NCBI GenBank assembly: GCA_035999765.1
Contig: CP108521.1
Location: forward strand, 9,610,001 to 9,674,000
Length of the DNA stretch: 64,000 nt
From: Streptomyces sp. NBC_01231
GTDB lineage: Bacteria; Actinomycetota; Actinomycetes; Streptomycetales; Streptomycetaceae
Direction of reading: 5' to 3'
Of this stretch, positions 1 through 10,691 are shown piece after piece. Below the pieces are notes generated by a model, which saw only the letters and a list, made by a program, of their open reading frames with translations, was not told where the DNA came from and searched no databases. A program made the position numbers and the translations under genes. How positions within the stretch are numbered: position 1 is the stretch's first letter; every line of letters starts with the position of its first letter.

Positions 1-3000
1 GCCCGGTCGCCGTCTACGACCTGACGGGACGTCGCCTGCCCATGGACCTGGACGCCGGTCCCGGCACCGCCCGGGTCGAGGCCGGGGACGGGACAGAGGT
101 GCGGTTGGTCGCCACCGTCCCCACGGCGTTCGACTATCTGGACCCGCACGCCGTCGGCCTGCTGCTGGACGCCGTGCACCACGAGTTCGACCGGCGGGTC
201 CCGGAGTACCTGGGCAACGTCGTGGCGGGGAGCTTCCAGGACGAGCTGCCCGGCACCAACTCCTGGAGCCACCGTTTCCCCGAGGAGTTCCGCGCCCGGC
301 GCGGCTACGACCTGCTCGACCATCTGCCGGCCCTGTTCACCCCGACGGCCACCCCGGCGGAGAAGGCCCGGGCCGACCACCGAGCGGTCCGCGCCGACTA
401 CTACGCGGTCCGCGGGGAACTCACCGAAGAGGCCCTGTTCAGGCCGCTCGCCGCCTGGCACGAAGAACGCGGCATGCTCATCGGAGCCGACCAGAGCAAC
501 CCCGCGCGCGCGGGCTTCCCGGCCCAGTCCACGCAGATCTACACGGACTACTTCCGCACTCATCGCTGGTACGGAGCCGCCGGCAGCGACCACCACGGCG
601 ACGCCAAGGTCCACTCCTCCATGGCCCACCTCCACGGCCACGAGCGCGTCTGGATCGAGGCGTTCCACTCCTCCGGCTGGGGCGGCACCCTGGAGGACAC
701 CTACGACTGGCTCCTGCCGTTCCTGCGCAGTGGCGCCAACCTGTACAACCCGCACGCCAGTTACTTCGGTACCGCGGGCGGCTGGTTCGAGTGGGCGCCG
801 CCGTCCACCGACTGGCGCCAGCCCTACTGGCAGCAGTACCCGGCGTTCTCCCGGGCCGTGGCCCGGATCTGCTCGATCATGTCCTGGGGTACCTACAGCG
901 CCGACGTCGCGGTCCTGCACCCCACCGCGACCATGCAGTCCCTCATCCCGCTGGACGCGCCCGTCCAGCACTTCGGCGACGGCCGCCTCGGCGGGGCTCA
1001 CGCCGACGTCGACGAGACGCAGCGCCACTACCTGGACCTGTGCGGCACGAACAACTGGCTGCGACCCCGGATCGGCGAACTGGACCGGCGGAGCGTCTCC
1101 TTCGACGTCATCGACGACGCCTCGGTTCTGTGCGCCAAGGCCGCGGACGGCTCCCTGCGCGTCAGGGACCAGGCGTACACCGCGGTCCTGCTGCCCTCGG
1201 CGAGCGTCCTGGAGGAGGAGACGGCACGCCGGTTGACCCAGCTGCTCGATGCCGGCGGCCGGGTGGTGGTCGTGGGCCGGCCGCCCGCGACGGCCGCCGG
1301 GGCGGACGGTGACGACGCCGTCGTCGTGGCGCTGCTGGACCATCCACGACTGGAGCGGGCGAGTGACGCCGCGGCGGGCGCGGCCGCGGTGGCCGACGCC
1401 GCAGGCCACGCGACGGGCGACGTACCGCTGCTCGTCAGGAGGCGGGGCGACGCGGCGGTCGCCCTGGTGACGGGGGCCTTTCCGGACGCCCGCACCGATC
1501 CGCCGAACGGCCGCCACGAGGTCGACCCCGCGCGTTACGCCCGCAGTACGGCCGTCACCGTGCGTGCCGCGGTCGCGGAGGCCGAGATCTGGAATCCGGC
1601 GACCGGCGCCCGAAGTCCGGCACGCGTCACCGTCGCCGACGGCATCTCGACCATCGACGTTCCACTGGAAGGCGCCCCCGCCGCTCTCGTCGTATGGCGC
1701 GAAGGCACACCGACCGTCCGGTCCACGGCACCGCTCCCCGAGCCGACGGAGACGATCGACGTCTCGGACGGTTGGGAGGGCCGACTGGTCCCCACCATGG
1801 ACAACACCTGGGGCGACCTGGCGCTGCCCGCGGGCACGTCCGTCGACGAGCCGCAGATCTGGACCATGCGGTGGACCGAGACCGACGGGCCCGACGCGCA
1901 CGGGGAGCAGTCGCGGGCGACGTACGGCAACCGGGTGTGCGTCCTGCCTCCGGTGCCCTGCGCCCAGGCCCCCGACCCGTTGCACGGCGCCCGTGTCGAG
2001 CAAATCCTGGCCGGGGCGGCGCCCCTGGCGCCCCCGGACGGCGGCTGGCGCGTCTCGTTGTACTCGTCGAGCCGGGGGATGGCGGATCAGGACGGTCTGC
2101 TCGGCAACAAGGGGATGGTGGCCGAGGAGTTCGTGCGCGTCCCCGTGCCCGGGAGCGGAACCGTCGCCCGGATCCGGGCGATCGTGGCGACGGACCACCG
2201 GGGCCCCGCCGATCTGCACATCGGCGCGGCTGCGGCAAAGCGGGTCTGGTGGAACGGCGAGCGGCTGGACATCGCGACGGGCTTTCTCGCCTCCGCCCAG
2301 GTGGAGGTCACGCGGTCCCACAACGTGCTCGAGTACGAACTGGGGGACGCCGAGGACCGGCCGCTGCTGATCTCGGGTGCCGCCGGCACACCGCTGGGCA
2401 GCTACTTCTGCCTCTCCCGCCCGGACGGGTTCACCGCGCGTCCGCAGTTCATGTGTCTCCCCGACGACGTACGACCGGACGGCGGAGTGACCTACCGGGG
2501 CCGGCTGCGCCTTCCCTCGGGCGGCGCGGCGGTGCTGGTCGTGGGCGCCGCGGTGGGCGTCACCGTCCTGCTCGACGGATCGGTCGTGGCGCGGCAGGAG
2601 AAGGTGGAGTACTACGAGTCCGACTGGGGCGCGGTACCGATGTTCTTCCGTCACCGACTGACCCTCGGGGCGGGCGAGCACGTCCTCGACGTGGTGGCCG
2701 ACAGCGTCCACGCACGAGAAGCGGTCTTCGTCGACTGCGTGGCCGACGCGGGGTCCATCGCGACCGCTCTGGTCAGCGGCGCCGGGTGGGAGGCCCGGAC
2801 GGGAGAGTGGCGCGGACGTACGGTCGAACACGAGGGCCGGTGGGGCGAGTTGCAGCACTGTTATGCCGCGGTACGGCCGCACCCGCTGCCGGACACCGAG
2901 TGGCTCACCGGCGCACCGGACCTCGGCACCGCCGTACTGCCGCTGCGGTCCACCGACGACGTCCGCGAGAGCGCGCAACGCTTCCGGTTCACGGTGCCCG

Positions 3001-3563
3001 CGGGCACCGTGTCGATGGACCTGCCGCTCGAGCTTCCCGCCCGGGTACGGGTCGGGGACGGCGCCGAGAAGACCCTCGACGGCCAGGTGCTGACACTGGA
3101 TCAGCCGCTGTCGGAGCCCACCGAGATCGAGGCCGTCACCGTCCCCACGGCGGTGCTGCGGGGCGGCTCCGCCTGGCGCGGGCCGGTGCGGGTGCGTACC
3201 GTGCCGGCGCCCCTGCCGCTGGGGGACTGGCGCACGCTGGGGCTGGGCGGTTGGAGCGGCGGTGTGACGTACGCGCGGACCCTGGAGGTACCGGCCGGGC
3301 CGGACCCCGTGCTGGACCTCGGGCGGGTGCGCGGCAGCGTCTCGGTCCTTGTCGACGGCGAACCCGTGGGCGAGGCGTTCTGCGCGCCGTACCGCTTCGA
3401 ACTCCGCGGTGCCGCCGGGCGTACCGTCCGCGTCGAGGTGACCGTCCACAACACCCTGGCCCCCTATTTCGCCGAAGCCACGCCGACCGCCTGGGCCTTC
3501 GAGTCCCAGCTCGGGTCGGGACTGCTCGGGCCCGTGACGCTCCGGATCCCCGGGCCCGCCTGA
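1..3563 (+). CDS. GH106-like glycoside hydrolase (putative alpha-L-rhamnosidase), 5' end cut by window
   Basis: The frame is open from base 3, so the gene starts upstream and about 1186 residues are visible. The N-terminal part resembles the TIM-barrel core of GH106-type enzymes: FQDELPG, then RRGYDLLDHLPALF, then a conserved stretch with DHHGDAKVHSS, ERVWIEAFHSSGWGG and NLYNPHASYF. Family knowledge suggests hydrolysis of terminal L-rhamnose from plant or microbial polysaccharides. The C-terminal half is beta-rich with two galactose-binding-like sandwich regions (around WWNGERLD and LDLGRVRGSVSVLVDGEPV). No signal peptide can be judged because the N-terminus is missing. The gene converges with a LacI regulator 12 bp away. 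Exact substrate is inference; a related unclassified GH family cannot be excluded. Confidence 0.68.
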   Translation, partial: PVAVYDLTGRRLPMDLDAGPGTARVEAGDGTEVRLVATVPTAFDYLDPHAVGLLLDAVHHEFDRRVPEYLGNVVAGSFQDELPGTNSWSHRFPEEFRARRGYDLLDHLPALFTPTATPAEKARADHRAVRADYYAVRGELTEEALFRPLAAWHEERGMLIGADQSNPARAGFPAQSTQIYTDYFRTHRWYGAAGSDHHGDAKVHSSMAHLHGHERVWIEAFHSSGWGGTLEDTYDWLLPFLRSGANLYNPHASYFGTAGGWFEWAPPSTDWRQPYWQQYPAFSRAVARICSIMSWGTYSADVAVLHPTATMQSLIPLDAPVQHFGDGRLGGAHADVDETQRHYLDLCGTNNWLRPRIGELDRRSVSFDVIDDASVLCAKAADGSLRVRDQAYTAVLLPSASVLEEETARRLTQLLDAGGRVVVVGRPPATAAGADGDDAVVVALLDHPRLERASDAAAGAAAVADAAGHATGDVPLLVRRRGDAAVALVTGAFPDARTDPPNGRHEVDPARYARSTAVTVRAAVAEAEIWNPATGARSPARVTVADGISTIDVPLEGAPAALVVWREGTPTVRSTAPLPEPTETIDVSDGWEGRLVPTMDNTWGDLALPAGTSVDEPQIWTMRWTETDGPDAHGEQSRATYGNRVCVLPPVPCAQAPDPLHGARVEQILAGAAPLAPPDGGWRVSLYSSSRGMADQDGLLGNKGMVAEEFVRVPVPGSGTVARIRAIVATDHRGPADLHIGAAAAKRVWWNGERLDIATGFLASAQVEVTRSHNVLEYELGDAEDRPLLISGAAGTPLGSYFCLSRPDGFTARPQFMCLPDDVRPDGGVTYRGRLRLPSGGAAVLVVGAAVGVTVLLDGSVVARQEKVEYYESDWGAVPMFFRHRLTLGAGEHVLDVVADSVHAREAVFVDCVADAGSIATALVSGAGWEARTGEWRGRTVEHEGRWGELQHCYAAVRPHPLPDTEWLTGAPDLGTAVLPLRSTDDVRESAQRFRFTVPAGTVSMDLPLELPARVRVGDGAEKTLDGQVLTLDQPLSEPTEIEAVTVPTAVLRGGSAWRGPVRVRTVPAPLPLGDWRTLGLGGWSGGVTYARTLEVPAGPDPVLDLGRVRGSVSVLVDGEPVGEAFCAPYRFELRGAAGRTVRVEVTVHNTLAPYFAEATPTAWAFESQLGSGLLGPVTLRIPGPA

Positions 3564-3575
3564 CAGGGGCCGGGC

Positions 3576-4628
3576 TCAGGTGTCGGAAGGCGGCCGGGTC
3601 GAATCCCGGAGGACGAGGTCGGGCGCGAACACCCGTGTCCCGTGGGCGTGTTCCGCGCGGGCCTCCACCTCGTCGAGCAGCATCTCGACGGCCGCCCTGC
3701 CGAGTTCCTCGACCGGCTGCCGCACTGTCGTCAGGGTCGTCCCCACGAAGCTCGCGATGTCGAGGTCGCCGTAACCGACCACCTGCACCTCCTCGGGTAT
3801 CCGCACGCCCCGCTCACCCAGTCCACGGCACAGCCCCGCGGCGAGGAAGTCGTTGGTGCAGAAGACCCCGTCGGGCAGCTCGTCCAGGCGGCGCGCGATC
3901 TCCCTGCCGTACGCCACCGTCATCTCCTCGGCGACGACCTGGCCCAGCCTCGCCGCACGCCGACTGCGCACGGCCTGCCGGGCGCCTTGGTACCGGTCGG
4001 CGCACTGCCGGATCCCGCGCTCCCCGTTCACCACGAGGACGTCACGCGCACCGCGGTCCAGGAGATGCGATACGGCGATCCGGCCTCCGGTGATGTCGTC
4101 GACGGAGACGGAGCAGCCGTCCTGGGCCGGCATCGCACGGTCCGCCAGCACCAGCGGGATGCCCCGCTCACGCAGCCGCGTCAGCCGGGTCGGATCGGCG
4201 CTGAGCGGAACCACCACGGCCCCGACGGCCCGCTGCTCGATCAGCATCGTGAAGTAGCCCTGCTCCCGCTCGGGCGCGTCCCCGCTGTCGCAGAGCACGA
4301 GGCTGTAGCCGTGCTCGTACGCCGCGTCCGCGGCACCCCGCGCGATGCGCGAGTAGAACGAGTTGGCCACGTCGGGCAGCACCAGACCGATGGAGGAGGA
4401 GTGCCCGGTCCGCAGGCCGGCGGCGCCCGGGTGGGGGACGTAGTCGAGCGCGGCGACCACGTCCCGGACCCGCTCGGCGGTGCGGGCGTTGACGCGCTCG
4501 GGCCGGTTGAGGACGTTCGACACCGTGGACACCGAGACCCCCGCGGCGGCGGCGACGTCCTGGATACGGGCGGGGCGAAGCGGAACGGCGTCCACCCCCC
4601 TCGCTGCGGCAGCCGTGCGACCAGGCAC
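3576..4628 (-). CDS. LacI-family transcriptional regulator
   Basis: A 350-residue repressor of normal LacI length. The N-terminal helix-turn-helix is clear (IQDVAAAAGVSVSTVSNVLN, about residues 22-41), followed by a hinge and a periplasmic-binding-protein-like effector domain (GLVLPDVANSFYSRIARGA; VVNGERGIRQCADRYQGAR; VVGYGDLDIASFVGTTLTTVRQP). The GTG start at 4628 has GAGGA seven bases upstream; a GTG at 4595 is the alternative. It ends 12 bp from the convergent GH106-like gene, so control of sugar use is likely. A LacI-type AANCGNTT operator lies about 45 bp upstream of its start, suggesting autoregulation. The effector cannot be told from sequence. Confidence 0.9.
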   Translation of the reverse strand: MPGRTAAAARGVDAVPLRPARIQDVAAAAGVSVSTVSNVLNRPERVNARTAERVRDVVAALDYVPHPGAAGLRTGHSSSIGLVLPDVANSFYSRIARGAADAAYEHGYSLVLCDSGDAPEREQGYFTMLIEQRAVGAVVVPLSADPTRLTRLRERGIPLVLADRAMPAQDGCSVSVDDITGGRIAVSHLLDRGARDVLVVNGERGIRQCADRYQGARQAVRSRRAARLGQVVAEEMTVAYGREIARRLDELPDGVFCTNDFLAAGLCRGLGERGVRIPEEVQVVGYGDLDIASFVGTTLTTVRQPVEELGRAAVEMLLDEVEARAEHAHGTRVFAPDLVLRDSTRPPSDT

Positions 4629-4662
4629 GACGCGGTCCTCATGGGCGGCGTCAGTCTACCCC

Positions 4663-4698
4663 GACCATCAGTAAATCGTTTTTCGGGAGGTGATGGTC
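4663..4698. promoter_or_regulatory. Inverted repeat with a LacI-type operator core between tctA and lacI
   Basis: Eight-base arms GACCATCA (4663-4670) and TGATGGTC (4691-4698) enclose GTAAATCGTTTTTC (4671-4684), whose AATCGTTT core fits the LacI-family consensus AANCGNTT. The site sits upstream of the lacI start (4628) and just after the tctA stop (4717). It may be the autoregulatory operator, and the outer repeat might also act as a weak terminator for tctCBA. Function is inferred from position and symmetry. Confidence 0.45.
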
Positions 4699-4716
4699 GC
4701 CGAGGGGTGCCTCGGA

Positions 4717-6213
4717 TCAGGCCTTCGCTCGGTCACGTGTCATGAGCCGCTTCAGGAGGGGCCAGGCCAGCAGCAACGCGATCACCGCGTACACGGTCAC
4801 CGCGAAGGGCGTATCGACCAGTCCTGACACGCTGCCGTCGCTGATCTGCAGGGCCCTCCGCAGCTGCTGTTCGGCGTTCGGGCCGAGGATGACGCCGATG
4901 ACCGCGGGCAGGATCGGCAGGCCGTAGCGCCGCATTCCGAAGCCGATCAGGCCGATGATCAGGAGGATCACCAGGTCGACCACCTCGCCGCCGACCGCGT
5001 ACGCGCCGACCGCCGCGAAGAACATGATCCCGGCATACAGGTACGGCCGCGGGATGCGCAGCAGCTTGGCCCACACCGGAGCCAGCGGCAGGTTGAGCGC
5101 GAGCAGCAGCACCATGCCCACGAAGAGCGACGCGATCAGTCCCCAGACCAGATCCGGTTCGCGTTCGAAGAGGAGCGGGCCCGGCTGGATGCCGTACTGC
5201 TGGAAGGCGGCCAGCATGACCGCCGCGACCGCCGTGGTGGGCAGGCCGAGGGTCAGCATGGACACCAGCGTCCCCGCGGCCGAGGCCGACGCCGCCGACT
5301 CCGGTCCGGCCACCCCCTCGATCGCGCCCTTGCGGCCCCAGTCGTCCGGGTGCTTCGACAGGCGCTTCTCCGTGACGTACGACAGGAAGGTGGGGATCTC
5401 GGCGCCGCCCGCCGGAATCGCGCCGAACGGGAAGCCGATGAACGGGCCGCGCAGCCACGACTTCCAGGTCCGCCGCACATCGTCCCGGCCGAGCCACGGG
5501 CGGCCCACCGGGATCGGCTCGGACGGCAGGCGCCGTAGATGGGCCGCGACCCACAGGGCCTCGCCGATCGCGAAGAGGCCGACCGCGACGATCACCACGT
5601 CGATGCCGTCGGCGAGTTGGAGGGAACCGAAGGTCAGCCGTTGCTGGCCGGTCATCTGGTCCAGGCCCACCAGACCCAGCGTGAGACCGATGAGCAGGGA
5701 CGCGAGCCCGCGGATGCGCGACGACCCCAGCACGGACGTCACCGCGATGAACGCCAGCACCATGATGGCGAAGTAGTCCGGAGCGCCGATGTCCACCGCC
5801 AGGTCGGCGACCGTCGGGGCGAGCGCGACCAGCAGGAGCGTCCCGATCAGACCGCCCGCGAAGTGGCCGATGGCGGCGGCCGCGAGCGCCTGCGCGCCAC
5901 GCCCCGACTTGGCCATCGGGTTGCCCTCCATGGCCGCGACCACGGCGGCACTCTCACCGGGGGTGTTGAGCAGGATCGAGGTGGTCGAGCCGCCGAACAT
6001 CGCCCCGTAGTAGATGCCCGCGAACATGATGAACGCGCCGGTCGGGTCGAGTCCGTACGTCACGGGCAGCAGGAGCGCGACCGCCATCGCGGGCCCGATG
6101 CCGGGCAGCACACCGATGGCGGTGCCCAGCAGCACACCGACGGCGGCCCACAGCAGGTTGATTGGGGTCAGGGCCGTACCGAAGCCGTCCATCAGGGAGT
6201 TGAAGGCGTTCAC
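4717..6213 (-). CDS. tctA: Tripartite tricarboxylate transporter large permease TctA
   Basis: A 498-residue polytopic membrane protein of the size expected for TctA. The family signature is present near the N-terminus: [25 protein letters not shown], then [22 protein letters not shown]. Several further hydrophobic helices follow ([58 protein letters not shown]). It forms the main translocation subunit of a secondary transporter that uses the binding protein TctC to import citrate or other carboxylates. The GTG start lies one base after the tctB stop, with GGGAG upstream in the tctB tail, so tctC, tctB and tctA form one operon. Confidence 0.93.
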   Translation of the reverse strand: MNAFNSLMDGFGTALTPINLLWAAVGVLLGTAIGVLPGIGPAMAVALLLPVTYGLDPTGAFIMFAGIYYGAMFGGSTTSILLNTPGESAAVVAAMEGNPMAKSGRGAQALAAAAIGHFAGGLIGTLLLVALAPTVADLAVDIGAPDYFAIMVLAFIAVTSVLGSSRIRGLASLLIGLTLGLVGLDQMTGQQRLTFGSLQLADGIDVVIVAVGLFAIGEALWVAAHLRRLPSEPIPVGRPWLGRDDVRRTWKSWLRGPFIGFPFGAIPAGGAEIPTFLSYVTEKRLSKHPDDWGRKGAIEGVAGPESAASASAAGTLVSMLTLGLPTTAVAAVMLAAFQQYGIQPGPLLFEREPDLVWGLIASLFVGMVLLLALNLPLAPVWAKLLRIPRPYLYAGIMFFAAVGAYAVGGEVVDLVILLIIGLIGFGMRRYGLPILPAVIGVILGPNAEQQLRRALQISDGSVSGLVDTPFAVTVYAVIALLLAWPLLKRLMTRDRAKA

Positions 6214-6214
6214 G

Positions 6215-6747
6215 TCACAGCACTCCCATCAGCGGGCCACCGGGCAGCGGCACTCCGAGCAGGTTGTTGAAGACGGCGTAGGTGGCCAGGGAGAGAACGG
6301 CCGCGATGAGCGGGTCCCGGTCGAGGCGGCGGCTGCCGAGCGCGAAGGCGGCTCCCCAGAAGAGCAGCGCGCCCGCGACGGGAAAGCCGACGGGTTCGAT
6401 GAGGACGGCCGCGCCGAGGAACACGCCGGAGAGCAGCAGCACCGTGCGCCAGTCGGCGGGTTCGGAGAGGTCGATGTCCTCGCCGCCCTCGGCCTGGCCC
6501 CGGCCGCCGCGCAGGACGTCGACGGCGAGCAGGGCGGCGATGACGAGCAGCCCGACACCGACGACGACCGGTACCGTCTTCGGCCCGACGGGCCCGCGCT
6601 GAGTGACCTCGACGTCCATGGTGAGCGCGTCGGTCAGGACCAGCACGCCGAGCGCCAACAGCAGGACACAGACGCCGAGTTCGGAATGCTCACGCAGCCA
6701 GGAGCGGCGTTCCGCCGCCTCGCTCTCGGGGATGTCGGTCCGTGTCG

Positions 6748-6751
<4 letters not shown>
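6215..6751 (-). CDS. tctB: Tripartite tricarboxylate transporter small permease TctB
   Basis: A 178-residue membrane protein with four hydrophobic segments (about residues 24-42, 57-80, 108-138 and 150-170), the expected size and topology for TctB. The reading frame stays open far upstream, but the GTG at 6751 overlaps the tctC stop (GTGA), the usual coupling signal, and places the first helix at residue 24. It is the small membrane subunit of the TctABC importer and has no known catalytic motif. Its identity rests on topology and its position between tctC and tctA. Confidence 0.86.
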
Positions 6752-7746
<995 letters not shown>

Positions 7747-7998
7747 CTGTCGGTACGTCTCTGCGGAACGGGGGAAGCCCTGTGGGGAGGGTGACGTGCG
7801 CCACATGCTGCCCGTGCGCCGCGGGCCTGTCTCTCTTCCGGAACCAACGGAGCTTGTGGTCTTTGCGGTCACCGGCGTCACGTGGGTGCGCACAGCTGCC
7901 TGGGCCGGTCTCTTTCCTTGGCCGCAGGTGAGCGCCATGATGGGCGCCCCGGCCCTGAGCCGCAGCCTGTCGCATCGGCACGAGAGATTGAGTCCGTC

Positions 7999-9660
7999 GT
8001 GGTCGCCTCCTTCCGTCGCCAGACCCTCGCGGGGGAGATGCTGGTCCTCCAGCTCGCCATCGTCGTGGTGGTGCTGCTGGCGGTCGCCGCCGTCTCGCTG
8101 GCCCAGTCGGAGGCCACGTTCAACCGCGTCGAGGGCCGCCGGGTCGGTGCGCTGGCCGAGCAGCTGGCCGCCACGCCCCTCGTGCGCAGCCAGCTGGTGG
8201 GGCGCGAGCCGCAGGAGGCCCTCGCCCCGCTGGTGAACTCCACGCAGACCCAGTCCGGGGTCACCTCCGTGACGGTGGCGGACGCCGACGGCCGGATCGT
8301 CAGCTCCACGAACCCCACGGCGCTCGGCGACCGCATGCCGCTGGGCGAGGGCGCCGCCGAGGGCCGGGGCTGGTCCGGCTCGCTGACCCTGGACGCCAGC
8401 CGCGAACTCGTCGCCCAGGTACCGGTACTCGGTGCGACCAAGGAGAACCTCGGGCAGCACCTGGGCACCGTGATGATCGGCGAAGCCGACCCGACGGTGT
8501 GGCAGCGCCTCAGCGGAGCGTCCTCGTACCTGCTCGCCTATCTCGGCATCGCCAGCGGCCTCGGCCTGGTCGGCTCCTGGCTGCTGGCCCGGCGCGTCAA
8601 ACGGCAGACCCTCGGTCTGGAACCGCGCGAGATCGCCGGCCTCGCGGAGCATCGCGAGGCGATGCTGTACGGACTCGCCGAGGGGGTGATCTCCCTGGAT
8701 CCGCAGCACCGGCTCACCCTCGTCAACGACATGGGCCGGCGCCTGCTCGACCTGCCCGAGGACTGTGAGGGCCACAGCCTGGCCGACCTCGGCGTCGAGG
8801 GACGGCTGCGGGACGTCCTGGTGGGTGACCGGGAGGACGCGACCGGCCGGCGCGACGAGGTCGTCGTCCGTCACGGCCGGGTCCTGGTGATGAACCGGAT
8901 GACCGTCACCAAGGACGGCCGCCCGCTCGGCTCGGTCACCACTCTGCGGGACCGCACCGAACTCGCCCGGCTGGAGCGGGAGATCGGATCCTTCCGCAGC
9001 TCCTCCGAACTGCTGCGTGCCCAGGCCCACGAGTTCGCCAACCAGCTGCACACCATCTCCGGACTGATCCAGATCGGCGAACAGGACGAGGTCGTGCGCT
9101 ACATCCGCGCGTTGAACCAGCGTCGGCAGTCCCTGGACGTGACCCTCAGCCGCCGGGTCCGCGACACCGCCGTCGCAGCCCTCCTCATGGCGAAGTCCTC
9201 CCTGGCCGCCGAACGGAAGGTCAGCCTGCGCATCTCGGACAGCACCGCCCTCGACCGGCTGGCCCCGAAGGACGCCGCCGACGTGGCGACCGTGGTGGGA
9301 AACCTCGTCGACAACGCCGTGGACGCCGCGTCCGTCGCCGCCGCCGTGGGTGAACCCGACGACCGCGAGGCCTGGGTCGAGGTCGAACTGCGGCAGGACG
9401 CCTCCAGCGTGGAGATCGTGGTCCGCGACTCCGGGCCGGGCGTGGCACCGGAACTCGCCCGGGAGGTGTTCTCGCACGGCTTCACGACCAAGGCCGCCCA
9501 GGAGGGCGAACGCGGCATCGGTCTGGCGCTCACCCGTCTGGTCTGCGAGCGTCACGGGGGTGAGATCACGGTGACCAACACCCCGGACGGGGCCATGTTC
9601 ACCGCACGCATGACCGTCGACCACCTCACCGACGCGGTGGCGGAAGGAGCGAGGGGATGA
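7999..9660 (+). CDS. CitA/DcuS-family sensor histidine kinase
   Basis: About 553 residues. An N-terminal helix (LQLAIVVVVLLAVAAVSL) is followed by an extracellular PDC/PAS-like sensor (about residues 40-165, with SVTVADADGRIVSSTNPTALGDRM), a second helix (YLLAYLGIASGLGLVGSWLLA), a cytoplasmic PAS domain, the Spo0B-type dimerisation helix with phospho-acceptor His (AQAHEFANQLHTISGLIQIGE) and an HATPase domain (GNLVDNAVDAA; DSGPGVAP; GERGIGLALTRLVCERHGG). Kinases of this group sense di- and tricarboxylates. It is divergent from tctCBA and overlaps the response regulator by ATGA. GTG at 7999 fits the family N-terminus; a GTG at 7882 in frame is possible but adds an atypical extension. Confidence 0.9.
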   Translation: MVASFRRQTLAGEMLVLQLAIVVVVLLAVAAVSLAQSEATFNRVEGRRVGALAEQLAATPLVRSQLVGREPQEALAPLVNSTQTQSGVTSVTVADADGRIVSSTNPTALGDRMPLGEGAAEGRGWSGSLTLDASRELVAQVPVLGATKENLGQHLGTVMIGEADPTVWQRLSGASSYLLAYLGIASGLGLVGSWLLARRVKRQTLGLEPREIAGLAEHREAMLYGLAEGVISLDPQHRLTLVNDMGRRLLDLPEDCEGHSLADLGVEGRLRDVLVGDREDATGRRDEVVVRHGRVLVMNRMTVTKDGRPLGSVTTLRDRTELARLEREIGSFRSSSELLRAQAHEFANQLHTISGLIQIGEQDEVVRYIRALNQRRQSLDVTLSRRVRDTAVAALLMAKSSLAAERKVSLRISDSTALDRLAPKDAADVATVVGNLVDNAVDAASVAAAVGEPDDREAWVEVELRQDASSVEIVVRDSGPGVAPELAREVFSHGFTTKAAQEGERGIGLALTRLVCERHGGEITVTNTPDGAMFTARMTVDHLTDAVAEGARG

Positions 9661-10481
9661 ACGGGGCGCCCGGTGGGTCCGAGACGTCGGACACGTCCGC
9701 CACATCGGACACGTCTGTCACGTCAGCTACTCCGGATACGACGTTCACGTCAGCGATGTCCGGCACGTCCGGCACGATCGACGTGCTCGTGGTCGACGAC
9801 GACTTCATGGTGGCCAGGGTCCACCGCACCTTCGTGGAACGCGTCGAGCGGTTCCGGGTCGTGGGCGTCGCCCACACCGGCGAACAGGCCACCCGGGCCA
9901 TTGAAGAACTGCGCCCCGACCTCGTCCTGCTCGACCTCTACCTGCCGGACGTCTTCGGCCTGGACCTGATTCCCCGGCTGCGCGCCGCCGGGCACGACTG
10001 CGATGTCATGGTCATCAGCGCCGCGCGGGAAGCCGACACGGTCCGCGGCGCCGTCCGCAACGGCGTCGTGGACTACCTCCTCAAGCCGTTCGAGTTCGAG
10101 GACCTGCGTGCCCGGCTGGAGCGCTACGCCCAGCAGCGCGGCCGTCTGCTCGCCGCCGTCGTGCGCGGCCAGGCCGACGTGGACCGGGTGCTGGCCGGGG
10201 CGATCGGGCCGGCATCCACCGTGGGCGCGCTGCCCAAGGGCATGAGTGTGGAGACCGCCGAGCTGGTCGAACGCGCGCTGCGCGGCACGGAGGGCACCCT
10301 GTCCGCCGCCGAGTGCGCGACCTCGGTCGGTGTCTCCCGCGTCAGTGCCCGCCGCTACCTGGAGTACTTCCACACCATCGGCAGCGCCGAGGTGTCCCTG
10401 CGCTACGGGGTCACGGGCAGGCCGGAACGCCGCTACCGGTTCCGCGGACAGCCCGTGCGCCTGCGCCCGGCCCAGCCGTGA
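9657..10481 (+). CDS. CitB/DcuR-family response regulator
   Basis: A 274-residue two-component regulator. The receiver domain (about residues 41-160) has the acidic pocket VLVVDDDF, phospho-acceptor Asp in LVLLDLYLPD, Ser in VMVISAA and Lys in DYLLKPFEF. The C-terminal domain carries the CitB/DcuR-type helix-turn-helix (TLSAAECATSVGVSRVSARRYLEYF). It overlaps the kinase stop codon (ATGA) and probably controls the divergent tctCBA operon in response to a carboxylate. Odd: the first 40 residues are a low-complexity Ser/Thr/Asp run built from iterated ACGTC-like DNA units, not usual for this family. Confidence 0.92.
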   Translation: MNGAPGGSETSDTSATSDTSVTSATPDTTFTSAMSGTSGTIDVLVVDDDFMVARVHRTFVERVERFRVVGVAHTGEQATRAIEELRPDLVLLDLYLPDVFGLDLIPRLRAAGHDCDVMVISAAREADTVRGAVRNGVVDYLLKPFEFEDLRARLERYAQQRGRLLAAVVRGQADVDRVLAGAIGPASTVGALPKGMSVETAELVERALRGTEGTLSAAECATSVGVSRVSARRYLEYFHTIGSAEVSLRYGVTGRPERRYRFRGQPVRLRPAQP

Positions 10482-10520
10482 CCTGCGGACGCTGCTCGGG
10501 TGGGCCGGCCATCAGGAACC

Positions 10521-10556
10521 TGGGCGGCCTGGGCGGCCTGGGTGACATGGGTGACC
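10521..10556. repeat. 9-bp imperfect tandem repeat (four units) downstream of the regulator
   Basis: Four adjacent nine-base units read TGGGCGGCC, TGGGCGGCC, TGGGTGACA, TGGGTGACC. They lie in the 210-bp gap between the response regulator and the phosphatase. No hairpin, promoter or conserved protein is evident. The likely source is slipped-strand repetition. Confidence 0.5.
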
Positions 10557-10691
10557 TCTGGGACAACGACGGCGAACACCTCGCCGTGGCCGGCCTCCGC
10601 ATGCCACCTGCACGAGACGCTGTGCCGACCGCTCCCGGGGGCGTAGCGTCCTCCTAGGGGCGAATCACCCCGGTGACGCTGGAGGTGCCTC

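Noticed and set aside
1694..4093. 799-codon plus-strand frame crossing the GH106-like and LacI genes
   Set aside because: It crosses the ends of two well-supported genes, is Arg-rich without domains and has no ribosome-binding site.
7807..9705. Upstream extension of the tctC frame to 985 codons
   Set aside because: The extension runs antisense through the whole sensor kinase gene. The signal peptide near 7746 marks the real start.
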